Source of the DNA: Tychonema litorale BBK16
Lineage (GTDB): Bacteria; Cyanobacteriota; Cyanobacteriia; Cyanobacteriales; Microcoleaceae
Direction: 5' to 3'
Assembly (NCBI RefSeq): GCF_021648855.1
Contig: NZ_JAKJHX010000032.1
Location: 1 to 46,312 of the forward strand
DNA: 46,312 nt
The notes beneath the pieces are model-generated. The model worked only from the letters and a program-made list of their open reading frames with translations, ran no database searches and was not told the origin of the DNA. The position numbers and the translations under genes are program-made. Each line of letters begins with the position of its first letter. Position 1 is the stretch's first letter. Of this stretch, positions 8,635 to 18,391 are shown in pieces.

Positions 8635-8850
8635 TTATCTTCCGCTTCCGCGTTCTGGCAAGCTATCTTTACTGCTATTTTCATCGCTATCTGCGTAAAA
8701 GCTCTGATTTTCGACTTGAACTGTTAGCGATTCAGTCACAGATTTGTCTTGAGATAAAAAGGTCGATCGCATTTCTAGACTTTGAGCGTTAACTGCGGTG
8801 GTGCTCAACAACAGGCTTGACATCAGGATAGAAGAGTAGAGACGTATCAT
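8635..8850 (-). CDS. patX: PatX-like secreted peptide precursor ending in ERGSGR
   Basis: The 71-residue ORF has a clear signal peptide (MIRLYSSILMSSLLLSTTAVNA, likely cut after VNA), a polar ~50-residue middle, and the C-terminal sequence PERGSGR followed by TAA. In heterocyst-forming Anabaena the RGSGR pentapeptide of PatS (C-terminus DERGSGR) binds HetR and blocks differentiation. PatX is a distinct exported precursor with a C-terminal RG[ST]GR motif found widely in filamentous cyanobacteria that carry hetR. The layout here (signal peptide, short body, terminal pentapeptide, HetR-like boxes upstream) is that of PatX. It has its own upstream region behind coaE. In a non-heterocystous species its job would be something other than heterocyst spacing (inference). 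Confidence 0.85.
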   Translation of the reverse strand: MIRLYSSILMSSLLLSTTAVNAQSLEMRSTFLSQDKSVTESLTVQVENQSFYADSDENSSKDSLPERGSGR

Positions 8851-8930
8851 AAAGTTTAGTGTTTTTAATTTCCACTTCTTGATACGCAGCCTGTGATCTG
8901 CTATCAGGGTAAAAAATAGAATTTTTGCAA

Positions 8931-8948
8931 AATTACCAGTTGGTAATT
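8931..8948. promoter_or_regulatory. Palindrome AATTACCA-GT-TGGTAATT upstream of patX-like gene
   Basis: Perfect eight-base arms lie about 80 bases upstream of the patX-like start, between the start and the HetR-like boxes. It could be a second operator. The binding protein is unknown. Confidence 0.4.
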
Positions 8949-8983
8949 GATCCTGTTTGCAAGGTTTCTATTTTTAGATATAG

Positions 8984-8995
8984 GGGGTTATACCC
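8984..8995 (-). promoter_or_regulatory. HetR-like binding site 1
   Basis: On the minus strand the sequence is GGGTATAACCCC, one base from the core GGGTCTAACCCC of the HetR site known upstream of Anabaena hetP. It is followed by CCTA and preceded by GAT. It lies 134 bases upstream of the patX-like start codon on the same strand. Confidence 0.7.
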
Positions 8996-9029
8996 ATCAT
9001 CTTTCTAAGGTTTCTATCTTCAGACATAG

Positions 9030-9041
9030 GGGGTTACACCC
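9030..9041 (-). promoter_or_regulatory. HetR-like binding site 2
   Basis: On the minus strand the sequence is GGGTGTAACCCC, again one base from the HetR core. It is 46 bases from site 1, about four to four and a half helical turns, which could allow cooperative binding by HetR dimers. Confidence 0.65.
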
Positions 9042-9135
9042 ATCATCAAGCTATGCTAATTGTAAATTTTTTGTAGTATTCATATTTAATTCATAATTTA
9101 ATGTTAGAAGCATCAGCTTCGTTAATTTAAAGTAG

Positions 9136-9155
9136 GGGCAATTCATGAATTGCCC
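9136..9155 (-). terminator. 20-nt palindrome after coaE
   Basis: GGGCAATTCATGAATTGCCC is a perfect palindrome 12 bases beyond the coaE stop codon. It would form a short hairpin; only a weak T run follows, so termination is plausible but not sure. It would separate coaE from the patX-like gene. Confidence 0.45.
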
Positions 9156-9166
9156 TTACTAAAGAT

Positions 9167-9793
9167 TTAAAATGTATTGACGATCGCATCTACCTGCGAC
9201 AATAGTGATTGGAGGGTTGAAGAGTTATCGAAAACAACATCAGCCTTTTGACACTTTTGATCTAGCGGCAACTGAGTCTGAATGCGGGCATTAGCCCGAT
9301 CGCGATTCAAGCCATCTCGGTGCATTAGCCGTTCCAACTGCACAGCCGGGGAACAGTACACCACCCAGATTTCTGTACACAAATCAGTCATGTTAGCTTC
9401 AAACAGCAGTGGCACTACTAAAACTACAGTCAATGTGTTTGTGGATACAAAATGCGATCGAGCAATATAGCTTTGAGTTGCATCAACTAAGCGGTGGCGG
9501 ACATAAGGATGAATCTGTTGTTCTAGCCATTGCCGTTCCGTTGGGTTACAAAAAATAATATTTCCCAACTCTGATCGATTTAAATTGCCGTCAGAAAGCA
9601 AGATACTAGCGCCGTACCGTTCTTTAATAGAATTCAGGATGGGCGAACCTGGTTGTACAGCTTCGCGGGCGTAAATATCGGCATCTAAAATGGGAAATTT
9701 GTAAGTATCCGCCAGATAATTAGATGTAGCCGTTTTACCCGTAGCGATTCCCCCGGTCAAACCGATGACACGCACAATTCGATCGCTCATCAT
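9167..9793 (-). CDS. coaE: Dephospho-CoA kinase
   Basis: This 208-residue cytoplasmic kinase phosphorylates the 3'-hydroxyl of dephospho-CoA in the last step of coenzyme A synthesis. The N-terminal P-loop reads GLTGGIATGKT (residues 11-21). The CoaE signature DADIYAREAVQPG follows, then LVVPLLFE and the basic HRDGLNRDRANARIQTQ lid segment. The length is normal for the family. It starts MMSDRI, and the second Met is equally possible. It stands alone on the minus strand, followed by a palindrome and then by the patX-like gene, which has its own upstream boxes. Confidence 0.95.
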   Translation of the reverse strand: MMSDRIVRVIGLTGGIATGKTATSNYLADTYKFPILDADIYAREAVQPGSPILNSIKERYGASILLSDGNLNRSELGNIIFCNPTERQWLEQQIHPYVRHRLVDATQSYIARSHFVSTNTLTVVLVVPLLFEANMTDLCTEIWVVYCSPAVQLERLMHRDGLNRDRANARIQTQLPLDQKCQKADVVFDNSSTLQSLLSQVDAIVNTF

Positions 9794-9998
9794 TTTTTCT
9801 CTATAAACCTATGGTGTTTTGACACCTGCTGTTAGTCTTTGCTATCTTGGTGACATACTCAAAATTAAAATTAAAATTTGAGATTTTGCGATCGAGAGTT
9901 AGCGTTAGGAATTGTGAGAATTGGGGTGCGATCGACTGTATTTTACCTAAAATCTGCATTTTAAACTCCAATTAAGGTTTAGGCCGAGGCAAACTTTT

Positions 9999-12900
9999 AT
10001 GAATGCTCAACGTGCTGTACGGTCAATTCTGGCAGCAATTCCCATTGCCGGATTTTGGATATTAGATTTTTTGCCCCATCTGGTTTTTGTCAAAGAAAAC
10101 AGCATCGGATGGGTGATTGTGGCAATTGATCCTCAATCTCAAATTGCTGTGGCACAATCTATTGTTCCAGCCCCAGACAACACTGGTACTGCTGTCACCC
10201 CAGGGTCTACCGGACGCTACGACATTACAGGTGGAAGTCGCTCACAAGATGGAGCAAATCTATTTCACAGTTTTACTCAGTTTGGTCTGAATTCTGGCGA
10301 AATTGCTAATTTCCGGTCAAACCCAGACATTAAAAATATCCTCGGTCGCGTTGTCGGTGGCGATGCTTCGTTAATTAATGGTTTAATTCAAGTTAGCGGT
10401 GGTAATTCTAATCTATTTTTGATGAACCCGGCAGGGGTGATTTTTGGAACTAATGCCCGACTAGATTTGTCCGGGTCTTTTTTTGCCACCACGGCCAGCG
10501 GTATTGGTTTTGATAACCGATGGTTCAATGGTACTGGGGCGAACGATTACACTTCTTTGATCGGAACTCCGAATGCTTTTGCTTTTGGCGCACAATCGGG
10601 CAGTATTGTCAATGCGGGTAAGTTGGTTGTTGCTAATGGGCAAAATTTAACTTTGCTTGGGGGGACGGTGCTCAGTACGGGTGAACTTTCGGCGCCTGGT
10701 GGTCAGATTACGGTGGCTGCTGTACCGGGAGAAAATCTGGTGCGGTTGAGTCAACAGGGAATGTTGCTGAGTTTAGAGGTGGTTCCGTCTTCGGGGGCTG
10801 CGTCTTCGGGTGTTTCGGGTGCGACTGGTTTGCCTTTTTCTCCTTTGAGTTTACCTCGGTTGCTTTCTGGGCGGGGGGTTGAAAATGCTACGGGTATCAG
10901 CACAAATGCTCAAGGTCAAGTGGTACTGACGGGTGGAGATACGGTGATGGCTGTGGCGGGAACTACGGTTGTATCGGGTGCTGTGGATGTTTCGACTGTT
11001 AATGGTACTGGTGGGACGGTGAACGTGTTGGGCGATCGCGTTGGTTTGTTTGGAGCAAATATCAATGCTTCGGGGGCTGAAGGTGGTGGTAAGGTGCGAA
11101 TCGGGGGAGATTACCGGGGTGCGGGGAGTGTGCCGAATGCGAAGATGACTTATGTGGATGGAAAAAGTGCGATCGCACTAAATGCAACTCGATTTGGTAA
11201 TGGCGGTAATGCGATCGTTTGGGCTGACAACACAGCGGCATTTTTGGGTCGTATTAGTGCTCGCGGAGTTTCTTCAACTCCCGGTACATCAGGTGTTGGC
11301 GGGTTTGTGGAAGTTTCCGGCAAGCAAAGATTGGTGTTTAACGGTACTGTGGATACCACGGGTACAAACGGTTTAGGAACTTTGCTGCTAGACCCGGAAA
11401 ATATTGTGATTACGGATGCTGCGACTGGTGCTGACGATGCGACAATTGTTGGCAACAATAATATTTTGGCAACAACAACTTCACAACGGCAAAATGTTTC
11501 GGGACAACAGCAAAATAATTCGGGAGTTTCGCTAACTTCTCAACAGCAAAATAGTGATGGGGCTTCGCTGACAATTTCCGCAACGGCTTTGGAAAGTATG
11601 TCGGCGACGGCAAATGTGGTTCTGGAAGCGCTGAATAATATTACCATTGCTGACTTGGGTGACAATCAATTGAGCTTTCAAGCTACTACCGGTTCTGTGA
11701 CTTTTAGGGCTGATGCCGATCGCAGTGGTACTGGCGCATTTTCGATGAATCCTCAAGATAGAATTAGCACGGCGGGCGGTGCGATCGCAATTTTTGGCAG
11801 CCAAATTACTGCGGGAAATCTGTCAAGCAATGGCGGAAATATTAGTTTAACCAGTCCGGGATCTACCGTGGTAAATAATATTTCGACATCCAATCTCAAT
11901 ACTGGTAACAGTGGTAATGTTTTGCTGGAAGGGCTGAATATAACAACCCTAAACCTTGAGACGACGGGTTCTAAAAATGCGGGTAATGTGAGTTTGACGG
12001 CTCAAAATATTCTGACGGTGAATGGAATTGTGGCGGGTTCTGGAAACATTAGTTTGACTGGGAATGAAATCGATTTGAAAGGTGGCAGTAATTCAATCAA
12101 TGGTACTGGCTTTTTGGTGTTGCAACCTTGGAATCCTGGTCAAAATATCGCGATCGCGGGTAATGGAAATATTGGTACAAATACTTTTTTAAGTCTAACT
12201 GCCAGTGACCTCGAAAGTTTGCGAAATGGTTTTGCAGGAATTACGATCGGTCGTAGTAATAGTAGCGGTGCGATTCTGGTGGCGGACAATTTCACATTTT
12301 TCGATCCGCTAATTATTCAATCGCCTGCGAATTTGGGAACTATTACTACTACGAGTTTGCTGACAGGGGCAGATAATGCTTCACTTACTCTCAAAGCTGA
12401 TGGCAGTATCAGAACTGGTAATATTTTTACTAATGGTCAGGAAATTCGGATCACTAGCCAAACGGGTAATATTATTACCGATCGACTACGCACGGTCACT
12501 ACCGCCACTGTTAGCACGAATACGACTAAGCCTAATTCTGCTCAAATTTCGCGATCGGCGGGAGATGTGACGCTGAACGCAGATGGTAAGGTGACTGTGG
12601 GTGCGATCGACACTAAGGGCGATGTCGCGGGGAATGTGACTCTGACGGGCAGAAATGGGGTGACTGCGGGGGCGATCGAAGCGGTTGGTTCGCAAACACC
12701 GGGAAATATTACTTTAAGTGGTAGCGAGATTGATTTGACAGGTGACAGAAATTCGGTGGCTAGCAACGGTAATCTGGTGTTGCAGCCGATCGATCCGCTA
12801 CACGATATTACGATTGGTGGTTCTGGTAATACAGAGGGTTTGGATCTGACTGCTGCTGAATTGGGGACTTTGCGGAATGGGTTTGTATCGATCGCGATCG

Positions 12901-15206
12901 GGCGTTTTGACGGTAGTGGATTAATCACGATTGCTACCCCAACGCCAAGTTCAACCCCTAGTTCAACTCCAGTTTCGGGAGTGACATTTCAAGATCCGAT
13001 CGTGATTCGATCGCCTTTGGGCACAGGTGCGATCGTGGGTACAGGTGCGATCGCCGGAATTGATAACGCTTCTATTACTTTGATGGCTGGTAGTGTCAAC
13101 GTTGGCGATGTTACCTCGAATAGCGGAATTAATATTACTAGCAGTCGGGGGAATGTGAAAACAGGTGTTGTTTCGTCTCGATCGACCAACGGGGTAGCGG
13201 GCGATATCAACATCCGCAGCGCCGGTTCGATAGAATCGGGCAATGTCGATGCTTTCGGTTCTAAAACTGGCGGAGATATCTCGATTACAGCGCCTGGGCA
13301 CATCGCGACAGGGGTGATTAACTCTGGTTCTGAGTCGGGAAAAGCTGGTTCGAGTAAGATTACTGGACAAAAAGATGTTGAAGTTGCTGCGATAAAAGCT
13401 CGTGGTAATACGGGCGGTGATGTTGATGTTACCGCCGGGGGAGTGTTTCGGGCCCCGGTCACTGCGACAAATACCGATATCGCTTCCGTGAGCATTTCGA
13501 CAGACGGGCAGGTGCGATCGGGTTCACAGACGCTATCGCAAAGCACTTGTAAGTCGGGAACCTGCACTGTGACAGCGTTGGGCACAGGAAGTATCAAGCC
13601 GATCGCGACTACGCCTACAACTTCTAGCGGTTTAATCACGATCGCACCGACTCCAGCACCTACGACAACTGTGAAACTGAAGACTACAGTCAATTCTCAA
13701 GAATTGGTTCCAGTACCAAGTGCGATCGCAATTGAACCAGCGGCAAAAGGTGGCACAATAGTTGTCTCCTCAGAGCCTGCTGCTGGGACTCTGGGTGCAG
13801 CCTCTATTGCAACGGATGGAGGATCACAATCTCTGTCTTCATCGGTGGTAAAAGACAATATAGGCACTTCTGGGAACTCAACTAATGGTAATGGGGGAAC
13901 TACGGCACAAAAGCCTGCTACTCCTGGAAATATCTCTTTGATCGTTCCTGAGAGTTCTCGGATCAATTCGATCAGGCAAATAAATCCGATCGATGCAGTA
14001 CAGCAAAGGGATAAAATTCAGGGCAGAGAATTTGAACGTTATTTTGGCGGTACTCTCTCTGAAAAATCCATTACACAACAGAGTATTCGAGATACTCTCA
14101 GCAGTGTCAATCGCTTAACAGGAGTTAAACCTGCGATCGTTTACGTGTGGGCAAAAGCCGACCATTTAGAATTGGTGCTACTACTCCCAGACGGCAAAAA
14201 CATCTTCAAAAGTGTGCCGATAAATCGCGAAACAGTGCTGCAAGTTGCGAAAGAGTTTACTAATGCTGTACGAACTCCCAAAAGATTAAATGTTGCTGAC
14301 TATAAGGAATCAGCCGAACAACTTTATCAGTGGTTAATTGCACCAATGCAGCCGGAATTGGCAGCTAATAACATTGATACCCTAGTGTTTTCGATGGATG
14401 CAGGTTTGCGAACTTTGCCTTTGGCTGCTCTTTATGACGGCAAACAGTTTTTAGTAGAAAAATACAGTTTGGGATTAATTCCCAGTTTAAGTTTAACTGA
14501 TACTCGTTATGCCGATGTTAAAGGTGCTGAAGTTTTAGCAATGGGTGCATCAAGCTTTCCGGCTAAATACGATCAAAATCCTCTGCCCGCAGTGCCGTTA
14601 GAAATATCAACAATTGTGGGTAAAATTTGGCCTGGTTTATCTTTTATGAATGAGAATTTTACTCTAGAAAACTTGAGGAATAAGCGCAAGCAACCGCAAT
14701 ACAAAATCATTCATTTAGCTACTCATGGTGATTTTCAGCCTGGGGGTGCAGAAAATTCTTACATTCAGTTTTGGGATACTAAATTGCAATTGAATCAGTT
14801 TGATCAATTAAAGTTGTCAAATCCCCAGGTGGAGTTGTTGGTTTTGAGCGCTTGCACTACGGCGGTAGGGGATGAAGAAGCTGAGTTGGGGTTTGCGGGT
14901 TTGGCGGTACACGCGGGGGTAAAGTCGGCTTTGGCGAGTTTGTGGTATGTCTCAGATGCTGGTACTTTGGGGCTGATGACCGAGTTTTATCAGCAGTTAC
15001 GCACGGCACCGATTAAGGCTGAGGCTTTGCGACAGGCGCAGTTGTCGATGTTGCGGGGGGATGTGCGGTTGCAAGATGGTTATCTGGTGCGATCGGGCAA
15101 TAATCAAGCTCTACCTTTACCTGCGGAGTTAGTCGCCCGTGGAGACAAAAATTTGTCCCATCCTTATTATTGGGCTGCTTTCACTATGATTGGTTCGCCT
15201 TGGTAA
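9999..15206 (+). CDS. Secreted filamentous hemagglutinin with C-terminal CHAT protease domain
   Basis: The 1735-residue protein starts with a hydrophobic export signal followed by a two-partner-secretion domain ([26 protein letters not shown] and [13 protein letters not shown]). A long Gly/Asn/Ser/Thr-rich beta-helix repeat region contains a duplicated block with LRNGF...IGR at about residues 745 and 960. The C-terminal ~400 residues form a CHAT (caspase-HetF-TPR) domain with predicted catalytic His1576 (HLATHGDF) and Cys1619 (LSACTTA). The protein would be exported by a TpsB partner, which is not in this window. CHAT domains are caspase-like proteases or signalling modules, so this may be a surface-displayed protease. 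A heptamer array follows the stop. Confidence 0.9.
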   Translation: MNAQRAVRSILAAIPIAGFWILDFLPHLVFVKENSIGWVIVAIDPQSQIAVAQSIVPAPDNTGTAVTPGSTGRYDITGGSRSQDGANLFHSFTQFGLNSGEIANFRSNPDIKNILGRVVGGDASLINGLIQVSGGNSNLFLMNPAGVIFGTNARLDLSGSFFATTASGIGFDNRWFNGTGANDYTSLIGTPNAFAFGAQSGSIVNAGKLVVANGQNLTLLGGTVLSTGELSAPGGQITVAAVPGENLVRLSQQGMLLSLEVVPSSGAASSGVSGATGLPFSPLSLPRLLSGRGVENATGISTNAQGQVVLTGGDTVMAVAGTTVVSGAVDVSTVNGTGGTVNVLGDRVGLFGANINASGAEGGGKVRIGGDYRGAGSVPNAKMTYVDGKSAIALNATRFGNGGNAIVWADNTAAFLGRISARGVSSTPGTSGVGGFVEVSGKQRLVFNGTVDTTGTNGLGTLLLDPENIVITDAATGADDATIVGNNNILATTTSQRQNVSGQQQNNSGVSLTSQQQNSDGASLTISATALESMSATANVVLEALNNITIADLGDNQLSFQATTGSVTFRADADRSGTGAFSMNPQDRISTAGGAIAIFGSQITAGNLSSNGGNISLTSPGSTVVNNISTSNLNTGNSGNVLLEGLNITTLNLETTGSKNAGNVSLTAQNILTVNGIVAGSGNISLTGNEIDLKGGSNSINGTGFLVLQPWNPGQNIAIAGNGNIGTNTFLSLTASDLESLRNGFAGITIGRSNSSGAILVADNFTFFDPLIIQSPANLGTITTTSLLTGADNASLTLKADGSIRTGNIFTNGQEIRITSQTGNIITDRLRTVTTATVSTNTTKPNSAQISRSAGDVTLNADGKVTVGAIDTKGDVAGNVTLTGRNGVTAGAIEAVGSQTPGNITLSGSEIDLTGDRNSVASNGNLVLQPIDPLHDITIGGSGNTEGLDLTAAELGTLRNGFVSIAIGRFDGSGLITIATPTPSSTPSSTPVSGVTFQDPIVIRSPLGTGAIVGTGAIAGIDNASITLMAGSVNVGDVTSNSGINITSSRGNVKTGVVSSRSTNGVAGDINIRSAGSIESGNVDAFGSKTGGDISITAPGHIATGVINSGSESGKAGSSKITGQKDVEVAAIKARGNTGGDVDVTAGGVFRAPVTATNTDIASVSISTDGQVRSGSQTLSQSTCKSGTCTVTALGTGSIKPIATTPTTSSGLITIAPTPAPTTTVKLKTTVNSQELVPVPSAIAIEPAAKGGTIVVSSEPAAGTLGAASIATDGGSQSLSSSVVKDNIGTSGNSTNGNGGTTAQKPATPGNISLIVPESSRINSIRQINPIDAVQQRDKIQGREFERYFGGTLSEKSITQQSIRDTLSSVNRLTGVKPAIVYVWAKADHLELVLLLPDGKNIFKSVPINRETVLQVAKEFTNAVRTPKRLNVADYKESAEQLYQWLIAPMQPELAANNIDTLVFSMDAGLRTLPLAALYDGKQFLVEKYSLGLIPSLSLTDTRYADVKGAEVLAMGASSFPAKYDQNPLPAVPLEISTIVGKIWPGLSFMNENFTLENLRNKRKQPQYKIIHLATHGDFQPGGAENSYIQFWDTKLQLNQFDQLKLSNPQVELLVLSACTTAVGDEEAELGFAGLAVHAGVKSALASLWYVSDAGTLGLMTEFYQQLRTAPIKAEALRQAQLSMLRGDVRLQDGYLVRSGNNQALPLPAELVARGDKNLSHPYYWAAFTMIGSPW

Positions 15207-15210
15207 TTTT

Positions 15211-15300
15211 GAAGGAAGAAGGAAGAAGGAAGATTAATACCCAATTCCCAATTCCCAATTACCAATTCCCAATTCCCAATTCCCAATTCCCAATTCCCAA
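15211..15300. repeat. Two heptamer arrays (GGAAGAA then CCCAATT)
   Basis: About three GGAAGAA units (15211-15232) are followed by about eight CCCAATT/ACCAATT units (15241-15300). They fill the gap between convergent genes and may serve as a terminator region. Confidence 0.85.
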
Positions 15301-15303
15301 TAA

Positions 15304-15942
15304 CTACTGACTAATCACTAATTGAGTCAGCCGTTTGAGGATGCGGAGCACGTCTTGCAAATTATTAGTGCGGTTGCTAATTCCGAATAAATCAGATGTG
15401 CCATATTTGGGTGTTTCTCCTTTCACTAATTTGACAAACATGAAACTGCCACCTGTCGCAATCATGCCATAACTCGGTTTCTCTGGGTTCGGGTTTGCCA
15501 GTAGATAAGCTAAGATTTGTGCCAGTCCCGCTTCAATCGAAAATGAAACTCGTTTCGATTCTATTACCATCAGCCACAATTGGTCTTTTAAAACTAAAGT
15601 ATCCAGGCTACCTTTGATGATAACGCCTTCATCTTCTTCCGAAATTTCCACAGACTTTTCTGGTTTAATATAGAAAGGTTGCAGATAAAATTCCCCAGTG
15701 AATAACAGCGGAGAGACAATCGACAAACTGATAGTTTTTTCCAGCAGCGGCGGATGTTCCAGTAAATTAAAATAGCCCGCTTTAATCTGGTTTAGTTGTT
15801 GTTTCTGAAAGTCTGAAATTTCCGGCAACTCATCTTGCCATTCCCTAAAAAAATCCTCATCTCGAACAAATTGCAGACCAAAAAGAGTTTGTAATTCTTC
15901 TAATGTGACATTCTTAGCTTGAATTGTTTGAACCATAACCAA
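15304..15942 (-). CDS. Stand-alone HsdR_N-like PD-(D/E)XK protein
   Basis: This 212-residue protein resembles the N-terminal nuclease domain of type I restriction R subunits. The predicted active-site pattern is D114 (GSLDTLV) with E128 and K130 in WLMVIESKR. The helicase part of HsdR is absent, and no HsdM or HsdS gene is near. Such short proteins are common in cyanobacteria and usually annotated as restriction subunit R, but their role is unknown. It lies just downstream of another small PD-(D/E)XK-like gene on the same strand (111-base gap), which suggests co-expression. Confidence 0.75.
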   Translation of the reverse strand: MVMVQTIQAKNVTLEELQTLFGLQFVRDEDFFREWQDELPEISDFQKQQLNQIKAGYFNLLEHPPLLEKTISLSIVSPLLFTGEFYLQPFYIKPEKSVEISEEDEGVIIKGSLDTLVLKDQLWLMVIESKRVSFSIEAGLAQILAYLLANPNPEKPSYGMIATGGSFMFVKLVKGETPKYGTSDLFGISNRTNNLQDVLRILKRLTQLVISQ

Positions 15943-16013
15943 GTCCGGCTAATCTTATGGATAAATACGATTATAGCACAGAGATTTTTGTCAGAATATT
16001 TATCCCTCTCTTC

Positions 16014-16044
16014 TCTTCCTCTGCGCCCTCTGCGCCCTCTGCGG
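16014..16044. repeat. Short CTCTGCGCC tandem repeat
   Basis: Nine-base units CTCTGCGCC are repeated about three times in the gap between the two nuclease-like genes, ending in GCGGTTAAAAAA. It is a common cyanobacterial intergenic motif. Confidence 0.6.
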
Positions 16045-16053
16045 TTAAAAAAA

Positions 16054-16668
16054 TCATAAACAATTATAGGAAGCAGAAATTTCACTCGATAAAATACCGA
16101 TAATTTTGGGAAGATTCTGCAAGTAGTATTCAACAAAATCGATACTAAGAACTTGTTTCTCTAACTTCATAAACTTCCAAATGTTACCCGATGTGACAAC
16201 CCCATAAATCCTGGGAATATTATTTCCTTCTTGTTCATTAAACAATTGGGCTGCTACCATTTCTGCCGCGCATTGTCCCAAACCACTACTAATATTTTCC
16301 TTCTTGGCTTCGACTAGCATCACAACAGGCGATCGAATAAATAAGAGTTCAGAATCTTGACTGATTAAAAAAGCACAAGTTCCATTTAATCCCAATTCAG
16401 GCGCAACATTAAAATCAGTTCCTGAAAATAAACTAATTCTATCTTGCAATTGCCTTCTCAGTTCTAGCAAAATTGGAGCAATAATTAATTCCGATCGCAC
16501 TTTTTCTGTATTGATGGCTAGGGCTAAAGGTACATTATATTCGAGGGTTTGAAGCAAGATTTCGCTGCATTTAGCTTCATCAGTATTGGCAAATAAGTTA
16601 ATTTTTTCTGATGTAGTTAGGTTAAAGGTTCTCACCACTCTGTCTAGGCTAAATTCGCTGTAAGACAT
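16054..16668 (-). CDS. PD-(D/E)XK-like protein, catalytic Asp apparently replaced
   Basis: This 204-residue protein belongs, by eye, to a cyanobacterial nuclease-like family. The E-x-K part is present as E120 and K122 in VVMLVEAKKENI, followed by the conserved SGLGQCAAEMVAAQLFNE helix. At the position where such proteins usually have Asp before F-L-I-S, this one has Ala99 (GTCAFLIS; codon GCT, one change from GAT). If that assignment is right, the nuclease is catalytically dead or uses another residue. It lies upstream of the HsdR_N-like gene on the same strand. I recognise the fold type but not the function. Confidence is good that it is a gene and moderate for the fold. Confidence 0.72.
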   Translation of the reverse strand: MSYSEFSLDRVVRTFNLTTSEKINLFANTDEAKCSEILLQTLEYNVPLALAINTEKVRSELIIAPILLELRRQLQDRISLFSGTDFNVAPELGLNGTCAFLISQDSELLFIRSPVVMLVEAKKENISSGLGQCAAEMVAAQLFNEQEGNNIPRIYGVVTSGNIWKFMKLEKQVLSIDFVEYYLQNLPKIIGILSSEISASYNCL

Positions 16669-16680
16669 GGCTTAATATAT

Positions 16681-16722
16681 TTGGGCATTGGGCATTGGGG
16701 AATTGGGCATCGGGCATCGGGG
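16681..16722. repeat. Heptamer array (GGGCATT / GGGCATC)
   Basis: About five seven-base units in the opposite sense to the CCCAATG arrays at 8166 and 20908. It sits just upstream of the nuclease-like gene start. Confidence 0.8.
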
Positions 16723-16738
16723 TATACCAAAGAAATTA

Positions 16739-16834
16739 GGAGACGGCAATGCCGTGTCCCTACAATATTACTTTGGGTAGGGAAACGGCACTGCCGTGTC
16801 CTCTATATCATTCCGGTGTTACCGGAATTGATAT
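16739..16834. repeat. Composite hairpin repeat, copy C (complete)
   Basis: Hairpin 1 has arms 16739-16763 and 16777-16803 with a TATTACTTT loop. Hairpin 2 is the palindrome ATATCATTCCGGT...ACCGGAATTGATAT at 16805-16834. This is one of the clearest complete copies and shows both parts in order. Confidence 0.85.
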
Positions 16835-16860
16835 GAGTCCAGAATTACTAATTGCAAATT

Positions 16861-18057
16861 TTATCGCAACTGTTCAATTCTTTTACGTGCGTCTTGATAA
16901 GCACTCGTTCTCCCGCCTTGTTTGTACAATTCTGCTGCTTTTTGAAAGTCGGCAATTGCTTCTGCAATTGCTGCTGGTTTCTCTTTGTTTTCAAGATGGG
17001 CTAACGCGCGGTTGTAGTAGGCGTCAGCAAAACCAGGATTAGCCAAGATCGCCTTTGTGTATGCTTGAATAGCACTAGAACCACGGGTAGTATCAATGTT
17101 GCTAGAGATGAGTGTGCGGGCATTGCCGATGTTGAAGTACAATTCTGGAGTGTAGTTGGGTTTGGAAGCAAGTGCTTTGTTGAAATCGGCGATCGCCTCC
17201 CAAGCATCTCCTTGATCTAACCGCGAAAGTCCTCGAAAATAATAGGCTTGGGCATCTTGGGGATTAGCGCTGGATACCGGGCCTTGGATTGCAGGAGTAT
17301 TGTCTACTTTCAACTCCGATTTGTTCATTCCCGCCGCCACCAGTTTTGCGATAAAAGTATTAATCGGAACTGCTGCATTAAATCCAGTTTTAATCGGGGC
17401 GACTTCGCCGGAACTGGTTTGGGCAAAACCGAATTCGCCTTGTCCGTGTAAGCCGATGACTCGGCCTTCGGAGTCGAAAACGGGCCCCCCACTCATGCCA
17501 CTCCAAGTTACAGCCTGATACCGCAAGGTGTAACCTTCCGGGCGATTGCGTGGGCGGCTGGTGACGAGTCCGGGAGACAGTTCGGGTTCTCGTTCTGCCC
17601 CAAAAAGTCCTCCGGTAGCGGGATAGCCGTAAACGAAGATTTGAGTGCCAATGACGGCTTGATCGGAATCGGCAATAGTGGCGACTGGATATTCTTCTGG
17701 ACTGTCAAATTTGACTACTGCTAAATCGGGATCGGTTGGCGTTGTCTGTAAGCGGGTGACGGAAGTTGCTTGATAGTTTTTGCCTTTGGAAGTGCGGACT
17801 GTATATTTAATATCTGGTTTTTCTACTACGTGATTGACTGTTAAAACGGTGTAAGTTTTGCCGTTTTTGGCGATAATTACGCCGGAACCATCTCCGATCG
17901 CACTATTGACTTGTACTGTCAGTGGGCCAGCAATATTCGCTACTTGTTGTGGAGTTTTGGCGATCGCAGGTTGGCTAATGATTATGGTTAAGGCGGCGAC
18001 AGTAGTTCCTGCTAGCACGCTGCTTAAGGTGTCGAAGCGAGAAAAGTTCCTATTCAT
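16861..18057 (-). CDS. Exported trypsin-like serine protease with TPR repeats
   Basis: This is a 398-residue protein starting at ATG 18057 (MNRNFSRFDTL). A longer frame to 18165 adds an unlikely polar N-terminus. The signal peptide ends LTIIISQPAIA, likely cut after Ala33. The catalytic triad is predicted as His76 (TVNHVV), Asp111 (DPDLAVV) and Ser189 (GMSGGPVF). The C-terminal third has about three TPR motifs (AQAYYFRGLSRLDQGD, ELYFNIGNAR, ADAYYNRALAHLE). This combination is frequent in cyanobacteria as S1-family serine proteases in the periplasm or outside the cell. The TPRs may bring substrate or partner proteins. Confidence 0.9.
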   Translation of the reverse strand: MNRNFSRFDTLSSVLAGTTVAALTIIISQPAIAKTPQQVANIAGPLTVQVNSAIGDGSGVIIAKNGKTYTVLTVNHVVEKPDIKYTVRTSKGKNYQATSVTRLQTTPTDPDLAVVKFDSPEEYPVATIADSDQAVIGTQIFVYGYPATGGLFGAEREPELSPGLVTSRPRNRPEGYTLRYQAVTWSGMSGGPVFDSEGRVIGLHGQGEFGFAQTSSGEVAPIKTGFNAAVPINTFIAKLVAAGMNKSELKVDNTPAIQGPVSSANPQDAQAYYFRGLSRLDQGDAWEAIADFNKALASKPNYTPELYFNIGNARTLISSNIDTTRGSSAIQAYTKAILANPGFADAYYNRALAHLENKEKPAAIAEAIADFQKAAELYKQGGRTSAYQDARKRIEQLR

Positions 18058-18239
18058 ATGGGTTTTGCTAGTTAGTTTTTGGGTAGGGGGAATTGGCGAA
18101 GTGCGATCGACCTTTTGTGTTTTTCGATTTTGACTTTTATAAGTTACTTGACGTAGACTGCACAACTTTTGTTCTTGTTGATAATTTTACTGGCTATTTT
18201 GTTCCCCAATTCTCTATTTTAATCAATCCTAGGTCAATC

Positions 18240-18315
18240 GATTTTAGATTTTAGATTTGAGATTTTAGATTAACCCCACGGATAAATGCTCTTTCTTGAG
18301 GATTTTAGATTTGAG
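18240..18315. repeat. AT-rich tandem repeat upstream of the protease
   Basis: Repeated GATTTTAGATTT(GAG) units at 18240-18271 and 18301-18315 are separated by CCACGGATAAAT. The rest of the gap to the doc gene holds a second CCACGGATAAAT copy (18331-18342). No gene was seen in the gap. Confidence 0.6.
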
Positions 18316-18391
18316 ATGCAAGGATTGATTCCACGGATAAATCCGGGGGCTTGTACCATCAAGAAATTCTTGGTCACATCGGCTTTACTGA

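Larger units (their letters stand above)
8961..9047 (-). repeat. Two 41-bp direct repeats upstream of patX-like gene
   Basis: Copies at 8961-9001 and 9007-9047 differ at only four positions, all transitions, and start 46 bases apart. Each holds one HetR-like box, so the repeat appears to be a duplicated regulatory unit. Confidence 0.9.

Noticed and set aside
8635..8850. Reading the RGSGR peptide as proof of heterocyst formation
   Set aside because: PatX-type genes also occur in filamentous cyanobacteria without heterocysts; no other heterocyst gene is here.
12989..13693. Long minus-strand reading frame inside the hemagglutinin gene
   Set aside because: Pro/Val/Ser-rich shadow frame of the Gly/Thr repeat region; no motif, no start signal.
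15900..16136. 78-residue minus-strand frame between the two nuclease-like genes
   Set aside because: Contains the RRGRRGRRGREERDK stretch from a CTCTGCGCC repeat and overlaps real genes.
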